Shown here one piece after another: positions 28,161 through 36,742 of a stretch of 64,000 nucleotides of DNA. A program made the position numbers and the translations under genes. Source of the DNA: Anaerolentibacter hominis (lineage in GTDB: Bacteria > Bacillota > Clostridia > Lachnospirales > Lachnospiraceae). The notes under the pieces are model-generated. The model was given only the letters and a program-made list of their open reading frames with translations, was not told the DNA's origin and ran no database searches. Location of the stretch: positions 1,798,001 through 1,862,000 of the forward strand of contig NZ_JAWDIX010000001.1 of NCBI RefSeq assembly GCF_032380675.1, in the 5' to 3' direction. Position 1 is the first letter of the stretch. Each line of letters opens with the position of its first letter.

Positions 28161-29510
28161 TCACTCTTCATTACTCCTCTCCAGCGTCTTTATCGTCTTC
28201 TGGGGCAGCTTCGCAACCCGCTTGATCAGATTGATTAAAATAATCAGGAAAGGAAGAAACTCATATCGTATCGCGCCATAGTCCATGTTAATTGCCGCCA
28301 GAGGCGCCGCGCACGCAATACTCCACGGAAGAAGCCCGGCGATCAGAACAACAGAATTTTCCATGCACAGCGCGAAATCATATTTATCCACCTTCTGTGC
28401 TTCATTTGCCTTATGGCAGAGCTGATAGGTCATCATCGTGGAGAGCGTCTGATTGCAGGAAAAACAGGCAATAAAGAAACTGGACACCAGAGTCGTCACG
28501 TAGGCCCCCAGTTTACGGCTGAACCGGATAATAACATCCTCTATCCCGTGGAGCATACCGGTCGCATCAAAAATTCCCGAGTAGGTAGATGAAAGAAGCA
28601 CTATTCCCAGCACGGTCACCATGCTGGACAATCCGCCTCCCGACATAATTTTTCCCAGTTCGCTGGCCTGAGCCGGCGTATATCCGCTCCATATGTATTT
28701 AAGCACCTGACCAAAAGACTGGTGCTGAACCGTCAGGCTAAGAATAAAACTGGTTAGAACACTGATCAGCAGCGTATATTTCACCTTAATCCTCAGGAAG
28801 GAAAGCACTAACACGAGGACGGCAGGCAAAAGTACAATCCAGTGCAGCCGGAACAATTCCGGCATATCGGAGAGCACTCCGGCTTCCTCCACCCGAAGAG
28901 GATTCTGCAGAGAAAAAACAATATAGATTCCCAGAGTAATCAGGATCGGCAATAAACCGTCCCTGAACATGTTTTTAATATTCACATATATATTCGTTTT
29001 CGTAACATTGGATATCAGATTCGCGGAATTAGAAAATGGAGAGTTCCGGTCTCCGAATACACCGCCGGACAGTACCGCCCCGGCTGTAAGGTACAGATCC
29101 ACGCCGCCGGTTCTGGCCAGAACCATCATAACCACGCCGATCGTGCCGGCTGTGCCCAGCGTACTTCCTGTCAGATAGGAAAACAGACAGCACAGCAGGA
29201 ACACACACACAATAAAGATCTGAGGCTGTATAAATCGCACACTGTGATAAACAATATACGGAATCGTGCCCGCGCTTCTCCACAGAGCAGTAATCACACC
29301 CAGCAGGAAAAGAATAAACACAACGCCCACCGAACTCTTCAGGCCCTTCCCCATCATACGGATCACCGCACCAACAGAGTTACCCCTCAACACAGCCGCC
29401 ACGATAAAAGCCGCAAGACCGATCGCAAGCGGAATCAAAATAGAAAACTTCCAGATAATACTGGCAATTAAGGCCGCAAAAAAAATAAGAAATGAGATCA
29501 CAACATCCAT
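28161..29510 (-). CDS. nhaC: Na+/H+ antiporter, NhaC family
   Basis: 449 residues with about eleven membrane segments. Family motifs: TGSTLGTAGTIGVVMM near 115-130, GAVLSGGVFGDRNSPFSNSANL near 143-165 and the later SCNQTLSTMMTYQL. Members exchange Na+ (or malate/lactate with Na+) for protons at the membrane. It is driven by the third MerR-type promoter (29544-29574), so it shares control with the MFS and reductase genes. Confidence 0.88.
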   Translation of the reverse strand: MDVVISFLIFFAALIASIIWKFSILIPLAIGLAAFIVAAVLRGNSVGAVIRMMGKGLKSSVGVVFILFLLGVITALWRSAGTIPYIVYHSVRFIQPQIFIVCVFLLCCLFSYLTGSTLGTAGTIGVVMMVLARTGGVDLYLTAGAVLSGGVFGDRNSPFSNSANLISNVTKTNIYVNIKNMFRDGLLPILITLGIYIVFSLQNPLRVEEAGVLSDMPELFRLHWIVLLPAVLVLVLSFLRIKVKYTLLISVLTSFILSLTVQHQSFGQVLKYIWSGYTPAQASELGKIMSGGGLSSMVTVLGIVLLSSTYSGIFDATGMLHGIEDVIIRFSRKLGAYVTTLVSSFFIACFSCNQTLSTMMTYQLCHKANEAQKVDKYDFALCMENSVVLIAGLLPWSIACAAPLAAINMDYGAIRYEFLPFLIILINLIKRVAKLPQKTIKTLERSNEE

Positions 29511-29543
29511 TTCTCAAACCCTCCGTTCACAATTAATATTATT

Positions 29544-29574
29544 ATCATACCTCTTAAACTTCACTCTAAGTCAA
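29544..29574 (-). promoter_or_regulatory. MerR-type promoter of nhaC
   Basis: Minus strand: TTGACT (29574-29569), 19-base spacer with a weak dyad (CTTAGAGTGAAGTTTAAG), then TATGAT (29549-29544). Confidence 0.65.
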
Positions 29575-29621
29575 GGAAAACTTTCCCCATTCGATCTGCC
29601 TCCCTATAAAACGACAAAAAA

Positions 29622-29647
29622 GAAGGAGGATAAAAGCACCCTCCTTC
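29622..29647 (-). terminator. Terminator after the amidohydrolase gene
   Basis: GAAGGAGG/CCTCCTTC stem, followed on the minus strand by TTTTTTGTCG. Confidence 0.75.
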
Positions 29648-29714
29648 ATACCTATACATTCTTTCACCGTTTTGCAGGAATGCTTCACTTGCAGCATCAC
29701 CGCAGCTTTCACAA

Positions 29715-29805
29715 TCCCTTCCATTCTTCACTATTCATTCTTGCCTATTCCTTCTTCCTTTTCGTTCTTCATTATTCACTATTCCTTCTTCATTATCCCT
29801 TATCC
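29715..29805 (-). repeat. Purine-rich dispersed repeat, copies 2 and 3
   Basis: The minus strand reads as repeated GAATAGTGAAGAA-type units over ~90 bases up to the amidohydrolase stop. A shorter relative is at 28128-28172, just before the nhaC stop. Confidence 0.5.
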
Positions 29806-31379
29806 TTTTCCTTCATCACAACCTTCCCCTCTTTTATCGTCTCCAGAACCTTGATGTCCCGCAGATCTTCCGCCTTCATTTTCAGAGGGTTCTTGCTCAG
29901 TATAATCAGATCGGCCAGCTTTCCGGGGCGGATACTTCCCTTTCTATCCTCCTCAAAATACTGATACGCCGCGTTTATTGTCACTGCCTTTAACGCCTCG
30001 TAGACAGAAATTCTCTCCTGACCGCCCAGCAGATGCCCGCTTTTCGTCCTCCGGTTTACCGCACACCAGATTGTGTCGATCATATCAGGAGGCAGCACCG
30101 GAGAATCCTGATGCAGAGTGAAAGGGATGCCAAGCTCCTGGGCTGTTTTGGCCGGACTGATCCGGTCGGCTCTGACTTCTCCCAGATTTTTTCTGTGAAC
30201 ATCACCCCAGTAATAGGTATGTGCCGCAAAGAAAGAAGGAATCATCCCAATCGCTTTCATCCGTTCCAGCTGGTCTTTCCTGACTGTCTGGGCATGAATC
30301 ATAACAGGACGAAGCCTGGACGGCTTTTCATAGACAGAGATCAGCTGTTCACTGGCGGCATCTCCATTGCAGTGAACCAGAATCTGCCGCTCTTCACGCT
30401 CTGCCTGTTTTATATATTCTTTGACCTTTCCGTCCTCGTATACCGGATAGCCGCAGTAATCGTCGTCACCGTTTTCATAAGGCTTTGAAAGCCAGGCTGT
30501 CCTGCCCTGAGGAGATCCATCCAGAATCAGTTTATATCCTCCGATCCGGAAACGGTTATGATAACCCTTCGTGTAAGCGGCAGCCTCCTTCATCAGCTCT
30601 GCGCCGCCGTTGATATCCACATAGCCTACCACATCCACGGTCAGCTTCTGCTCACCTGCCGCCTCGTTCAGCATCTCATACTCCCTCCGATGCATAAGAC
30701 CATCCTGAACCGTGGTGATGCCATTCTTTAAATAAACTTCCTGTGCCCGGATCATGGCGTCCATCTGCTGTTCTTTCGTCTGGGGCAGCGCCACACCCGC
30801 GGTGGAACGGATAAACGCGGTTTCCTCCAGATAGCCGTTCGGCTCTCTGCTGCCGCTCACTCTGCCGATCTTCCCGCCTTTTGGGTCTTCCGTCTTATCA
30901 TCAATGTGGAGCATGTCAAGAATCCGGCTGTTTGCCACTCCCATATGTCCCGACGTATGTGTGATCAAAACAGGGTTGGGACCGACCGCGTCCAGAACAG
31001 TTTTATCCGGATGGATACCCTCCGACAGATTATTGTGGTCATAGCCGAAGCCGATGACTACCTCATCACTACCCAGCTTATGTTCTGCAATATGTTGCCT
31101 TAACGCTTCCTGAATCTCCCTGAAATTACCGGCCGCTCCCAGCTGCACAAAATCCAGTGTGGAGGACAGAGCCGTGATATGGCTGTGGGGATCAATGAAC
31201 GCCGGCATAAGAGTCCTGCCCTTTAAATCAACCTTAACAGCGTTCTCTGACGCCAGCCGCTCCATTTCCTGCAACGATCCCATCCCGGCAATTTTGTCCT
31301 CTTTTACCAGCACAGCCTGAACTGCGTCATTTTCCTCTTCCATCGTTATAATATCGCCGTTAAAATATATCTGTTCCAT
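29793..31379 (-). CDS. Amidohydrolase, YtcJ-like
   Basis: 528 residues from the ATG at 31379 (AAAGGGGAA upstream; another ATG lies two codons earlier). Metal-dependent hydrolase layout: the beta-sandwich N-terminus ends with FIDPHSHITAL, whose HxH pair binds metal. Later come histidines in VHCNGDAAS and MIHAQTVRKD, the aspartate region LHQDSPVLPP, and a C-terminal GSIRPGKLADLIIL. YtcJ-like proteins hydrolyse N-acyl or formamide-type compounds; the true substrate is unknown. It follows the PLD-family gene closely and may share its transcript. Confidence 0.88.
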   Translation of the reverse strand: MEQIYFNGDIITMEEENDAVQAVLVKEDKIAGMGSLQEMERLASENAVKVDLKGRTLMPAFIDPHSHITALSSTLDFVQLGAAGNFREIQEALRQHIAEHKLGSDEVVIGFGYDHNNLSEGIHPDKTVLDAVGPNPVLITHTSGHMGVANSRILDMLHIDDKTEDPKGGKIGRVSGSREPNGYLEETAFIRSTAGVALPQTKEQQMDAMIRAQEVYLKNGITTVQDGLMHRREYEMLNEAAGEQKLTVDVVGYVDINGGAELMKEAAAYTKGYHNRFRIGGYKLILDGSPQGRTAWLSKPYENGDDDYCGYPVYEDGKVKEYIKQAEREERQILVHCNGDAASEQLISVYEKPSRLRPVMIHAQTVRKDQLERMKAIGMIPSFFAAHTYYWGDVHRKNLGEVRADRISPAKTAQELGIPFTLHQDSPVLPPDMIDTIWCAVNRRTKSGHLLGGQERISVYEALKAVTINAAYQYFEEDRKGSIRPGKLADLIILSKNPLKMKAEDLRDIKVLETIKEGKVVMKEKDKG

Positions 31380-31415
31380 GAACATTTCCCCTTTCCTGCC
31401 GGCCTGGCAGCGCTC

Positions 31416-32894
31416 CTACATCAGATAGCGGAACAGCTGGGCCGGAAGAGATAATATTGTATATATTATTTTCTTAATCCCGGGTATGGAAAGCTCTTCC
31501 ACACCGGTTCTTGGTATATAATCACCATCCGCATCAACAGCCAGCGACTCATTCTGCTTCTCTGTGACCGCATCCAGCAAAATCCGGTTAAATTCTTTCG
31601 AATCAATCACAAGCATGGATTCTGTATCCAGATAGACACTTCTGATATCCGAATTCAGAGAACCTATCACAGAAATATTATCGTCAACCAGAAGGGACTT
31701 GGCATGCATGGAGTGGTCGCCCTGGTACTCATAGAGTGATACTCCTGTTTTTATAATCTTCTTTCTGTTCAGATAATAATCCGAAGAGGCCATGATGTTT
31801 TCGCCGCCCGCAATGGAGTTCGTCACCACGGTGGCATTGCCGGTCTGATTCACGATATCCGTCATATCCTGGTACATCTGATCATTGAATACCATGTAGG
31901 GCATATGGATCAGGACTCTTAAGCGCGCCTGTTTCATCAGCTCGGTCAGCTCATACCACACCGTCGGCTCTTTCCCCATGATGGTAATCGGATTGGCTAT
32001 AAATGTCACTTTCCTGGTTGCCACTGTACCGCCTTCGTAGTAAGCGAAACGCTGCGGATCGTACTCCTGCGAATACGTTCCCTCCTCCCGGTACAGTTCT
32101 CTCTTTTCCTCCCGCAAAGCCGCGTATACCTGATTCAGATTCTCTCCCGCGGCAGCCATATCCTTTCGTTTGCCCCGTCCGGGGTCTTCAAACACGGTCT
32201 CGCTGTCTTTGCAGTTCCAGATTTCATCGAAATAATTCAAAACCTGGGATATGACGCTTTCGTTAACATCCCCGGTATTATAAATCAGCACTTCTCTGTC
32301 GTAGCTCAGATGCTCCCTATCATAGTCTGCCAGAAATAAATCAGAAGTATTCCTTCCGCCCACCAGCAGTAATTTATCATCCACTATAATATACTTATCA
32401 TGCATCCTGCCCTGAAATGTCCAGGGCTTTATCAGCGTCGGTACATTATAATATTTTATTTCCACATTCGGGTACGCAGCCAGCACAAAAAACATCGGAT
32501 CGGACTTCATCGCCATCCCGCTGATCAGCCCGTCGGCAATAATTTTAATCCGCACTCCTCTGTCCGCCGCTGCCCGCAGAGTAGACATCACCTCCGTCGC
32601 ACTCCGGTCCGTCTTGATTGAAAACGAAGAAATGATGATCTGCTCCCTGGCGTCCTCAATCATTCTCAGACGGATATGCAGCGCATCCATACTGTCTTCC
32701 ACCAGAGCCGCCCGGTCAACAGAAGAAGTAGTTTCATCGCCGTAAAACTTCCCCACATCAAATTCGTTCTTGTATTCCTCGCTCACTTCTTTTTGGCTCA
32801 TAAAAGGAACGGTAGCACCCACGATAATATAAATCAGGGCCAGAACCAGAATAACAAAGACGACTTTCCCTGTTTTTTTTCCTATTTTACCCAC
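31416..32894 (-). CDS. Membrane-anchored phospholipase D-family protein (cardiolipin synthase-like)
   Basis: 492 residues from a GTG start after GGGGAGGAAA. An N-terminal membrane segment (about 10-29) is followed by two PLD domains: MHDKYIIVDDKLLLVGGRN near 170 and MHAKSLLVDDNISVIGSLN near 390, each with the HxKxxxxD motif. Two HKD motifs in one chain fit a phosphatidyltransferase or phospholipase acting on membrane lipids. Unlike housekeeping Cls there is only one clear membrane anchor. Product cardiolipin is inferred. Confidence 0.85.
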   Translation of the reverse strand: MGKIGKKTGKVVFVILVLALIYIIVGATVPFMSQKEVSEEYKNEFDVGKFYGDETTSSVDRAALVEDSMDALHIRLRMIEDAREQIIISSFSIKTDRSATEVMSTLRAAADRGVRIKIIADGLISGMAMKSDPMFFVLAAYPNVEIKYYNVPTLIKPWTFQGRMHDKYIIVDDKLLLVGGRNTSDLFLADYDREHLSYDREVLIYNTGDVNESVISQVLNYFDEIWNCKDSETVFEDPGRGKRKDMAAAGENLNQVYAALREEKRELYREEGTYSQEYDPQRFAYYEGGTVATRKVTFIANPITIMGKEPTVWYELTELMKQARLRVLIHMPYMVFNDQMYQDMTDIVNQTGNATVVTNSIAGGENIMASSDYYLNRKKIIKTGVSLYEYQGDHSMHAKSLLVDDNISVIGSLNSDIRSVYLDTESMLVIDSKEFNRILLDAVTEKQNESLAVDADGDYIPRTGVEELSIPGIKKIIYTILSLPAQLFRYLM

Positions 32895-33102
32895 TTTAAT
32901 TTCCTCCCCGGTACATCTAGCTCAAATCATAGGATGTTCCTGCATGGCTGTCAATTATTCCAGGTCCGATTTAAGAAAGATTTTATATCTGCCGTTCAGA
33001 CATATTTCTTCTTTTTGAGACATTTCTTTTCCTTTTTCAGGGTTGTGAATCGACAGAATATAACATAAAATGAATCTATCAAATAAAGAAAGGCGCACTG
33101 GT

Positions 33103-33990
33103 ATGAAAAAAGATTATAAAATACATCTGTTTGCTGTCACTACCGTGGTGCTCTGGGCCTCCACCTTCGCCTTTACTAAAATTGCCCTGGAACACTTCTC
33201 CCCCTCATCCCTGGGGCTGCTCCGCTATCTGGTGGCTTCCGTCACCCTTTTAGTGGTTATGCTGATTAAAAAAATACCTTTTCCGGATTTTAGGGATATC
33301 CCCCTGTTCTTCCTGACCGGCGCATTCGGTTTCGCCCTGTACACCCAGACATTTAACAGGGGCAACGCATTGTTAACCGGCGCTACAGCCAGCCTCGTTA
33401 TGGCAAGTGTTCCGATCCTGACGGCTGTATTTGCCTCTGTTTTCTTCCGGGAAAAAATCAGGCCGCTTGGCTTTGCCGCTTTTGTCGTAGAAATTGCAGG
33501 TATCGCCGTCCTGACACTCTGGAACGGCGTTTTTGCCGTCAACAGCGGTTTGTTCTGGATCATTCTCGCCTCGGTATCCCTCACCAGCTATAATCTGCTG
33601 CAGCGGAAACTGACCAAAAAATATACCGCCCTGCAGTGCACGGCATACAGCATTCTGGCTGGAACGGTTCTGCTGCTTTTTGCTCTGCCGGGAGCCGTTA
33701 AGGAGTTAAAGACCGCGCCGGCCAAACCCATTCTCAGCTTTATCTATATGGGCATTTTTTCCAGCGCTCTGGCCTATGTTCTGTGGTCGCTGGCTCTTTC
33801 AAGAGCCAGAAAAACAACGGATGTAACAAATTATATGTTTCTGAGCCCGGTTCTGGCACCTGTGATCAGTTTTCTTTTTGCGGGAGAAATACCGGCCCTC
33901 TCCGATCTGGCGGGAGGAATCATAGTTCTCTTTGGCCTCTATCTGTTTTTCCGTTCCAATCAGGAGAAGGAAGCGGTCAAGTCCACCTAA
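33103..33990 (+). CDS. DMT-superfamily (EamA) transporter
   Basis: 295 residues from the ATG at 33103, which has AAAGAAAGG upstream; a more upstream ATG at 33070 has none. Ten membrane segments in two EamA repeats, each starting with conserved residues (VVLWASTFAFTKIAL in the first). Between repeats is VLTLWNGVFAV. These transporters export amino acids, metabolites or drugs. Single gene divergent from the PLD-family gene, followed by a hairpin at about 34037-34075. Confidence 0.88.
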   Translation: MKKDYKIHLFAVTTVVLWASTFAFTKIALEHFSPSSLGLLRYLVASVTLLVVMLIKKIPFPDFRDIPLFFLTGAFGFALYTQTFNRGNALLTGATASLVMASVPILTAVFASVFFREKIRPLGFAAFVVEIAGIAVLTLWNGVFAVNSGLFWIILASVSLTSYNLLQRKLTKKYTALQCTAYSILAGTVLLLFALPGAVKELKTAPAKPILSFIYMGIFSSALAYVLWSLALSRARKTTDVTNYMFLSPVLAPVISFLFAGEIPALSDLAGGIIVLFGLYLFFRSNQEKEAVKST

Positions 33991-34036
33991 GCTCCCTGAC
34001 TCCTCAATCTTTGAGGGGCTTGCAAGCTTTGCGCGC

Positions 34037-34075
34037 CGTGAGTGATTAGCTTTGCTTCATTCACGCCAGCCGTTT
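34037..34075 (+). terminator. Probable terminator of the DMT transporter gene
   Basis: CGTGAGTGA/TCATTCACG arms followed by CCAGCCGTTTTT. A second small hairpin CCTCAATCTTTGAGG precedes it. Confidence 0.5.
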
Positions 34076-34145
34076 TTCATTGCCACTCTGTCCTGAATAT
34101 GGTAGAGTAAATGACAGGAATGATATAACCTGATTAGGAGCGGAC

Positions 34146-34958
34146 ATGATTAAATTAGTTGCTTTGGACTTGGACGGAACGCTGCTGAACAGCAGCGGAG
34201 AAATCGACACGGATACCTGTGAAACGATCCGCCGGTATGCGAGACAGGGAACCGAATTTGCGTTTTGTACCGGAAGGAGCAGCTGTGAGCTTGTTCCCTT
34301 TGCTGCTCTGCTGCCCGAAATACATTATGCGGTCACCTGTAACGGAGCCTACGCCGTAGATCTGACGGACGGCTATAACATCTATGAAAACTTGATCCCC
34401 ATGGATGAGGTACGGTCGATTTATCAGTCTCTGTGTGATTTTGATATGCTGTTTGAGCTGTTCGCGGACGGCACCGTCTACTCCCCGGAGCCCGCACTGC
34501 GTGATCTGTCCCGCTATGAAGTTCCCCATCTGGAAAGCCTGATCCGGGAAACCAGGCAGGGAATTTCTGATTTTCCCGAATTTATTGCCTCCCGCACAGA
34601 TCCGGTAGGTAAAATTAATATTTTCTTTCCCGGCGCCGCTTACCGGGATCAGGCAAGGATACATGCCTTATCTCTTCCCTATGATATTTCCTATCAGGAA
34701 AAGACAAATCTGGAGTTTAACAAGCAGGGCGTCAACAAGGGAGACGGTCTCGCCCAGCTCATCCGATATATCGGCATATCCCCTACTGATGTAATGGCCA
34801 TCGGGGATAATAACAACGACCTGACCATGGGGCGTGCCGCCGATCTGTTCATAGCCATGGGAAATGCCTGTGAGGAGTTAAAGCATATCGCGGACTATAT
34901 CACCGCCGATAACAACAGTTCCGGTGTGGCAAAGGCCATCCGGAAGTTTGTGGTGTAG
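34146..34958 (+). CDS. Cof-type HAD phosphatase
   Basis: 270 residues after TTAGGAG. HAD motifs: LDLDGTLLNSSGE (residues 7-19), FCTGRSS near 41, the lysine in the KQGVNKGDGL region and GDNNNDLTMGRAAD near 221. The large cap between about 85 and 190 is of the Cof (C2b) type. Family members dephosphorylate sugar phosphates, flavin or thiamine precursors. Single gene, terminated at 35020-35058. Confidence 0.9.
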   Translation: MIKLVALDLDGTLLNSSGEIDTDTCETIRRYARQGTEFAFCTGRSSCELVPFAALLPEIHYAVTCNGAYAVDLTDGYNIYENLIPMDEVRSIYQSLCDFDMLFELFADGTVYSPEPALRDLSRYEVPHLESLIRETRQGISDFPEFIASRTDPVGKINIFFPGAAYRDQARIHALSLPYDISYQEKTNLEFNKQGVNKGDGLAQLIRYIGISPTDVMAIGDNNNDLTMGRAADLFIAMGNACEELKHIADYITADNNSSGVAKAIRKFVV

Positions 34959-35019
34959 AAGTTTATACTATGTCAATAATGACGGCACGCTTCCTGAATC
35001 ATCTAAAGTGCAAATACAA

Positions 35020-35058
35020 AAGGCGCTGCAAATGAATTTTACTTCATTACAGCGCCTT
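35020..35058. terminator. Bidirectional terminator
   Basis: AAGGCGCTG/CAGCGCCTT outer stem and AATGAA/TTCATT inner stem between convergent genes. Immediately after it (35065-35090) is a half copy of the dispersed ACATAGGAAAGTTCT palindrome family. Confidence 0.85.
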
Positions 35059-35099
35059 GTTTATTACATAGGAAAGTTCTGTGGGCTTGCCCACTTTGT

Positions 35100-36293
35100 T
35101 CAAAATATCCCGATTTCTAATTTACAGCTCTTAAGTTTCTGGCAGCGAAAAGCGGCATATTCTTCCGCCAGGTTTTGCAGCGTTTTGCGCTCTCCCTCCG
35201 CAAGTGTTTCAAATAAAGTAATCCTTATCTCCAAGCTGTTTTTCTGCGCTCTGGATCTCCAAATTCCAGCAATCCGTCCGCCCTTTAAGACAACGCCCGG
35301 ATTAGCCGTCGTCCTCCACACTATTTTCTGCAGGGACTTATCTTCAAGGATGATTTCCCTGTCCTTTATGTCCAGATAAGGATCATGCGCCCCCAGCAGA
35401 ACCAGCTTCTCTCCTGCTGCCGGAGCATACACAAGTGCATCCCGGTCTCCGGATAAGATATAGCGCTCTTTCCCTCCGGCTTTCACCGGTTCCATCTCGT
35501 CCGACACCGTATTCCAGAGCCGTACCGCCTGCTGCCTGGAGCAGCCAAGCCAGCCCATAAAAGAAGTCTGTGTCGCAGGCCCGTAACAGTGCAGATATTT
35601 TCGCACCAGTTCTTTCTCTCTGTCCGGCACCGTCTCCGGCTCATGGCCTGTCCAGTTTCGAAAGGAAGTAAAGGTAGGGCTGGTGCCCTGCCGTTCACTA
35701 AATACGACCCGTGAGGAAAAGGAACAGGGTCTCAGCAGAAATGAGACGGCAGCATCCCCCACCGTCTGCCTGTCCGGACAGCCGTACATGGACGGTGCCC
35801 GCCAGTATTTCTTCTTCTCCTCCGGCAATTCTCTTTCTATGATATCCGCCAGCGTCCGGTCCAGCGCCTCCTTGCTCTTCACCGTATGGTGATTCAGATA
35901 AGCCGCGGCTTTCATCGTCCGGGACAGCAGGTCCTCAAACGACATCCGGACATAGTCCAGGGCGGCTGTGATACCCATAGTATAAATCCAGGGTTCTTCC
36001 CCTTTTTCAGCCAAAAGAGGAGTCAGGAAAATGTCACTCTGGCTTGTGGGAAAGACCACGGGGGCTCCCCGGAAACTCCAGGCCTGGAGCAGAATTTTAT
36101 CCCGGTATATTGCATCTCTTAGCTGCTGCAGCGTGCATCCTTCCACCCGGTGAAACAGGGCGCTCTCCCAGGCTCCGGGAGGGGAATTTTGCAGTCCGCA
36201 GGCTCCGGCCGCATCAGTCAGTCCCGAAAACGAAACTTTCTGATCCAGGTGATGGGCCCGAAGGCGGTAGCTTCTTATGTTCTCAGTCTTCAT
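35100..36293 (-). CDS. Winged-helix DNA glycosylase family protein, AlkZ/YcaQ-like
   Basis: 397 residues. The N-terminus (about 1-85) has the RLRAHHLDQ opening and LLQAWSFRGAPVVFP, typical of the HTH_42/AlkZ family. Winged-helix repeats follow, including RKYLHCYGPATQTSFMGWLGCSRQQAVRLW near 228-257. The C-terminal beta domain contains LLGAHDPYLDIKDRE and NPGVVLKGGRIAGIWR. Known AlkZ enzymes excise bulky or crosslinked bases, while some relatives lack the catalytic glutamines; the QxQ pair is not obvious here, so activity is uncertain. Single gene. Confidence 0.8.
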   Translation of the reverse strand: MKTENIRSYRLRAHHLDQKVSFSGLTDAAGACGLQNSPPGAWESALFHRVEGCTLQQLRDAIYRDKILLQAWSFRGAPVVFPTSQSDIFLTPLLAEKGEEPWIYTMGITAALDYVRMSFEDLLSRTMKAAAYLNHHTVKSKEALDRTLADIIERELPEEKKKYWRAPSMYGCPDRQTVGDAAVSFLLRPCSFSSRVVFSERQGTSPTFTSFRNWTGHEPETVPDREKELVRKYLHCYGPATQTSFMGWLGCSRQQAVRLWNTVSDEMEPVKAGGKERYILSGDRDALVYAPAAGEKLVLLGAHDPYLDIKDREIILEDKSLQKIVWRTTANPGVVLKGGRIAGIWRSRAQKNSLEIRITLFETLAEGERKTLQNLAEEYAAFRCQKLKSCKLEIGIF

Positions 36294-36319
36294 CTATTCT
36301 CCTTATGTATAGTACTTTT

Positions 36320-36647
36320 CGCTTTTTGAGAAGTAGCGAATAGTCTCGCTTCGCTCTTTTTTTTATTTCGTTCGTCCCTCACTCCTTAAAAAGAAGGGGT
36401 CCCTTCTCAAACGCTTCGCTTTTTGAGAAGTAGCGAATAGTCTCACTTCGCTCTTTTTTTTATTTCGTTCGTCCCTCACTCTTTAAAAAGAAGGGGTCCC
36501 TTCTCAAACGCTTCGCTTTTTGAGAAGTAGCGAATAGTCTCGCTTCGCTCTTTTTTTTATTTCGTTCGTCCCTCACTCCTTAAAAAGAAGGGGTCCCTTC
36601 TCAAACGCTTCGCTTTTTGAGAAGTAGCGAATAGTCTCGCTTCGCTC
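36320..36647. repeat. 97-bp tandem repeat, about 3.4 copies
   Basis: Units begin CGCTTTTTGAGAAG at 36320, 36417, 36514 and 36611, exactly 97 bases apart. Units 1 and 3 are identical over the part compared; unit 2 differs at two sites. Each junction contains the dyad CTTCTCAAA/TTTGAGAAG; the last copy ends in GAATAGTC/GACTATTC. It fills most of the gap between the AlkZ-like gene start and the next terminator. No gene is seen here. Confidence 0.95.
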
Positions 36648-36686
36648 GACTATTCTTCATTATATCCTACTTGCCGGAAAAGACAT

Positions 36687-36722
36687 AGCTCCCCGGCCTG
36701 CAAAATTTTGGGCCGGGGAGCT
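36687..36722 (-). terminator. Terminator of the substrate-binding protein gene
   Basis: AGCTCCCCGGCC/GGCCGGGGAGCT with inner CAAAATTTTG; strong stem 20 bases after the stop, with no long T run. Confidence 0.75.
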
Positions 36723-36742
36723 TATCATGTAGTTTTATCTCT

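Noticed and set aside
36320..36647. CRISPR array
   Set aside because: The units are contiguous 97-bp tandem copies with no unique spacers, and there are no cas genes.
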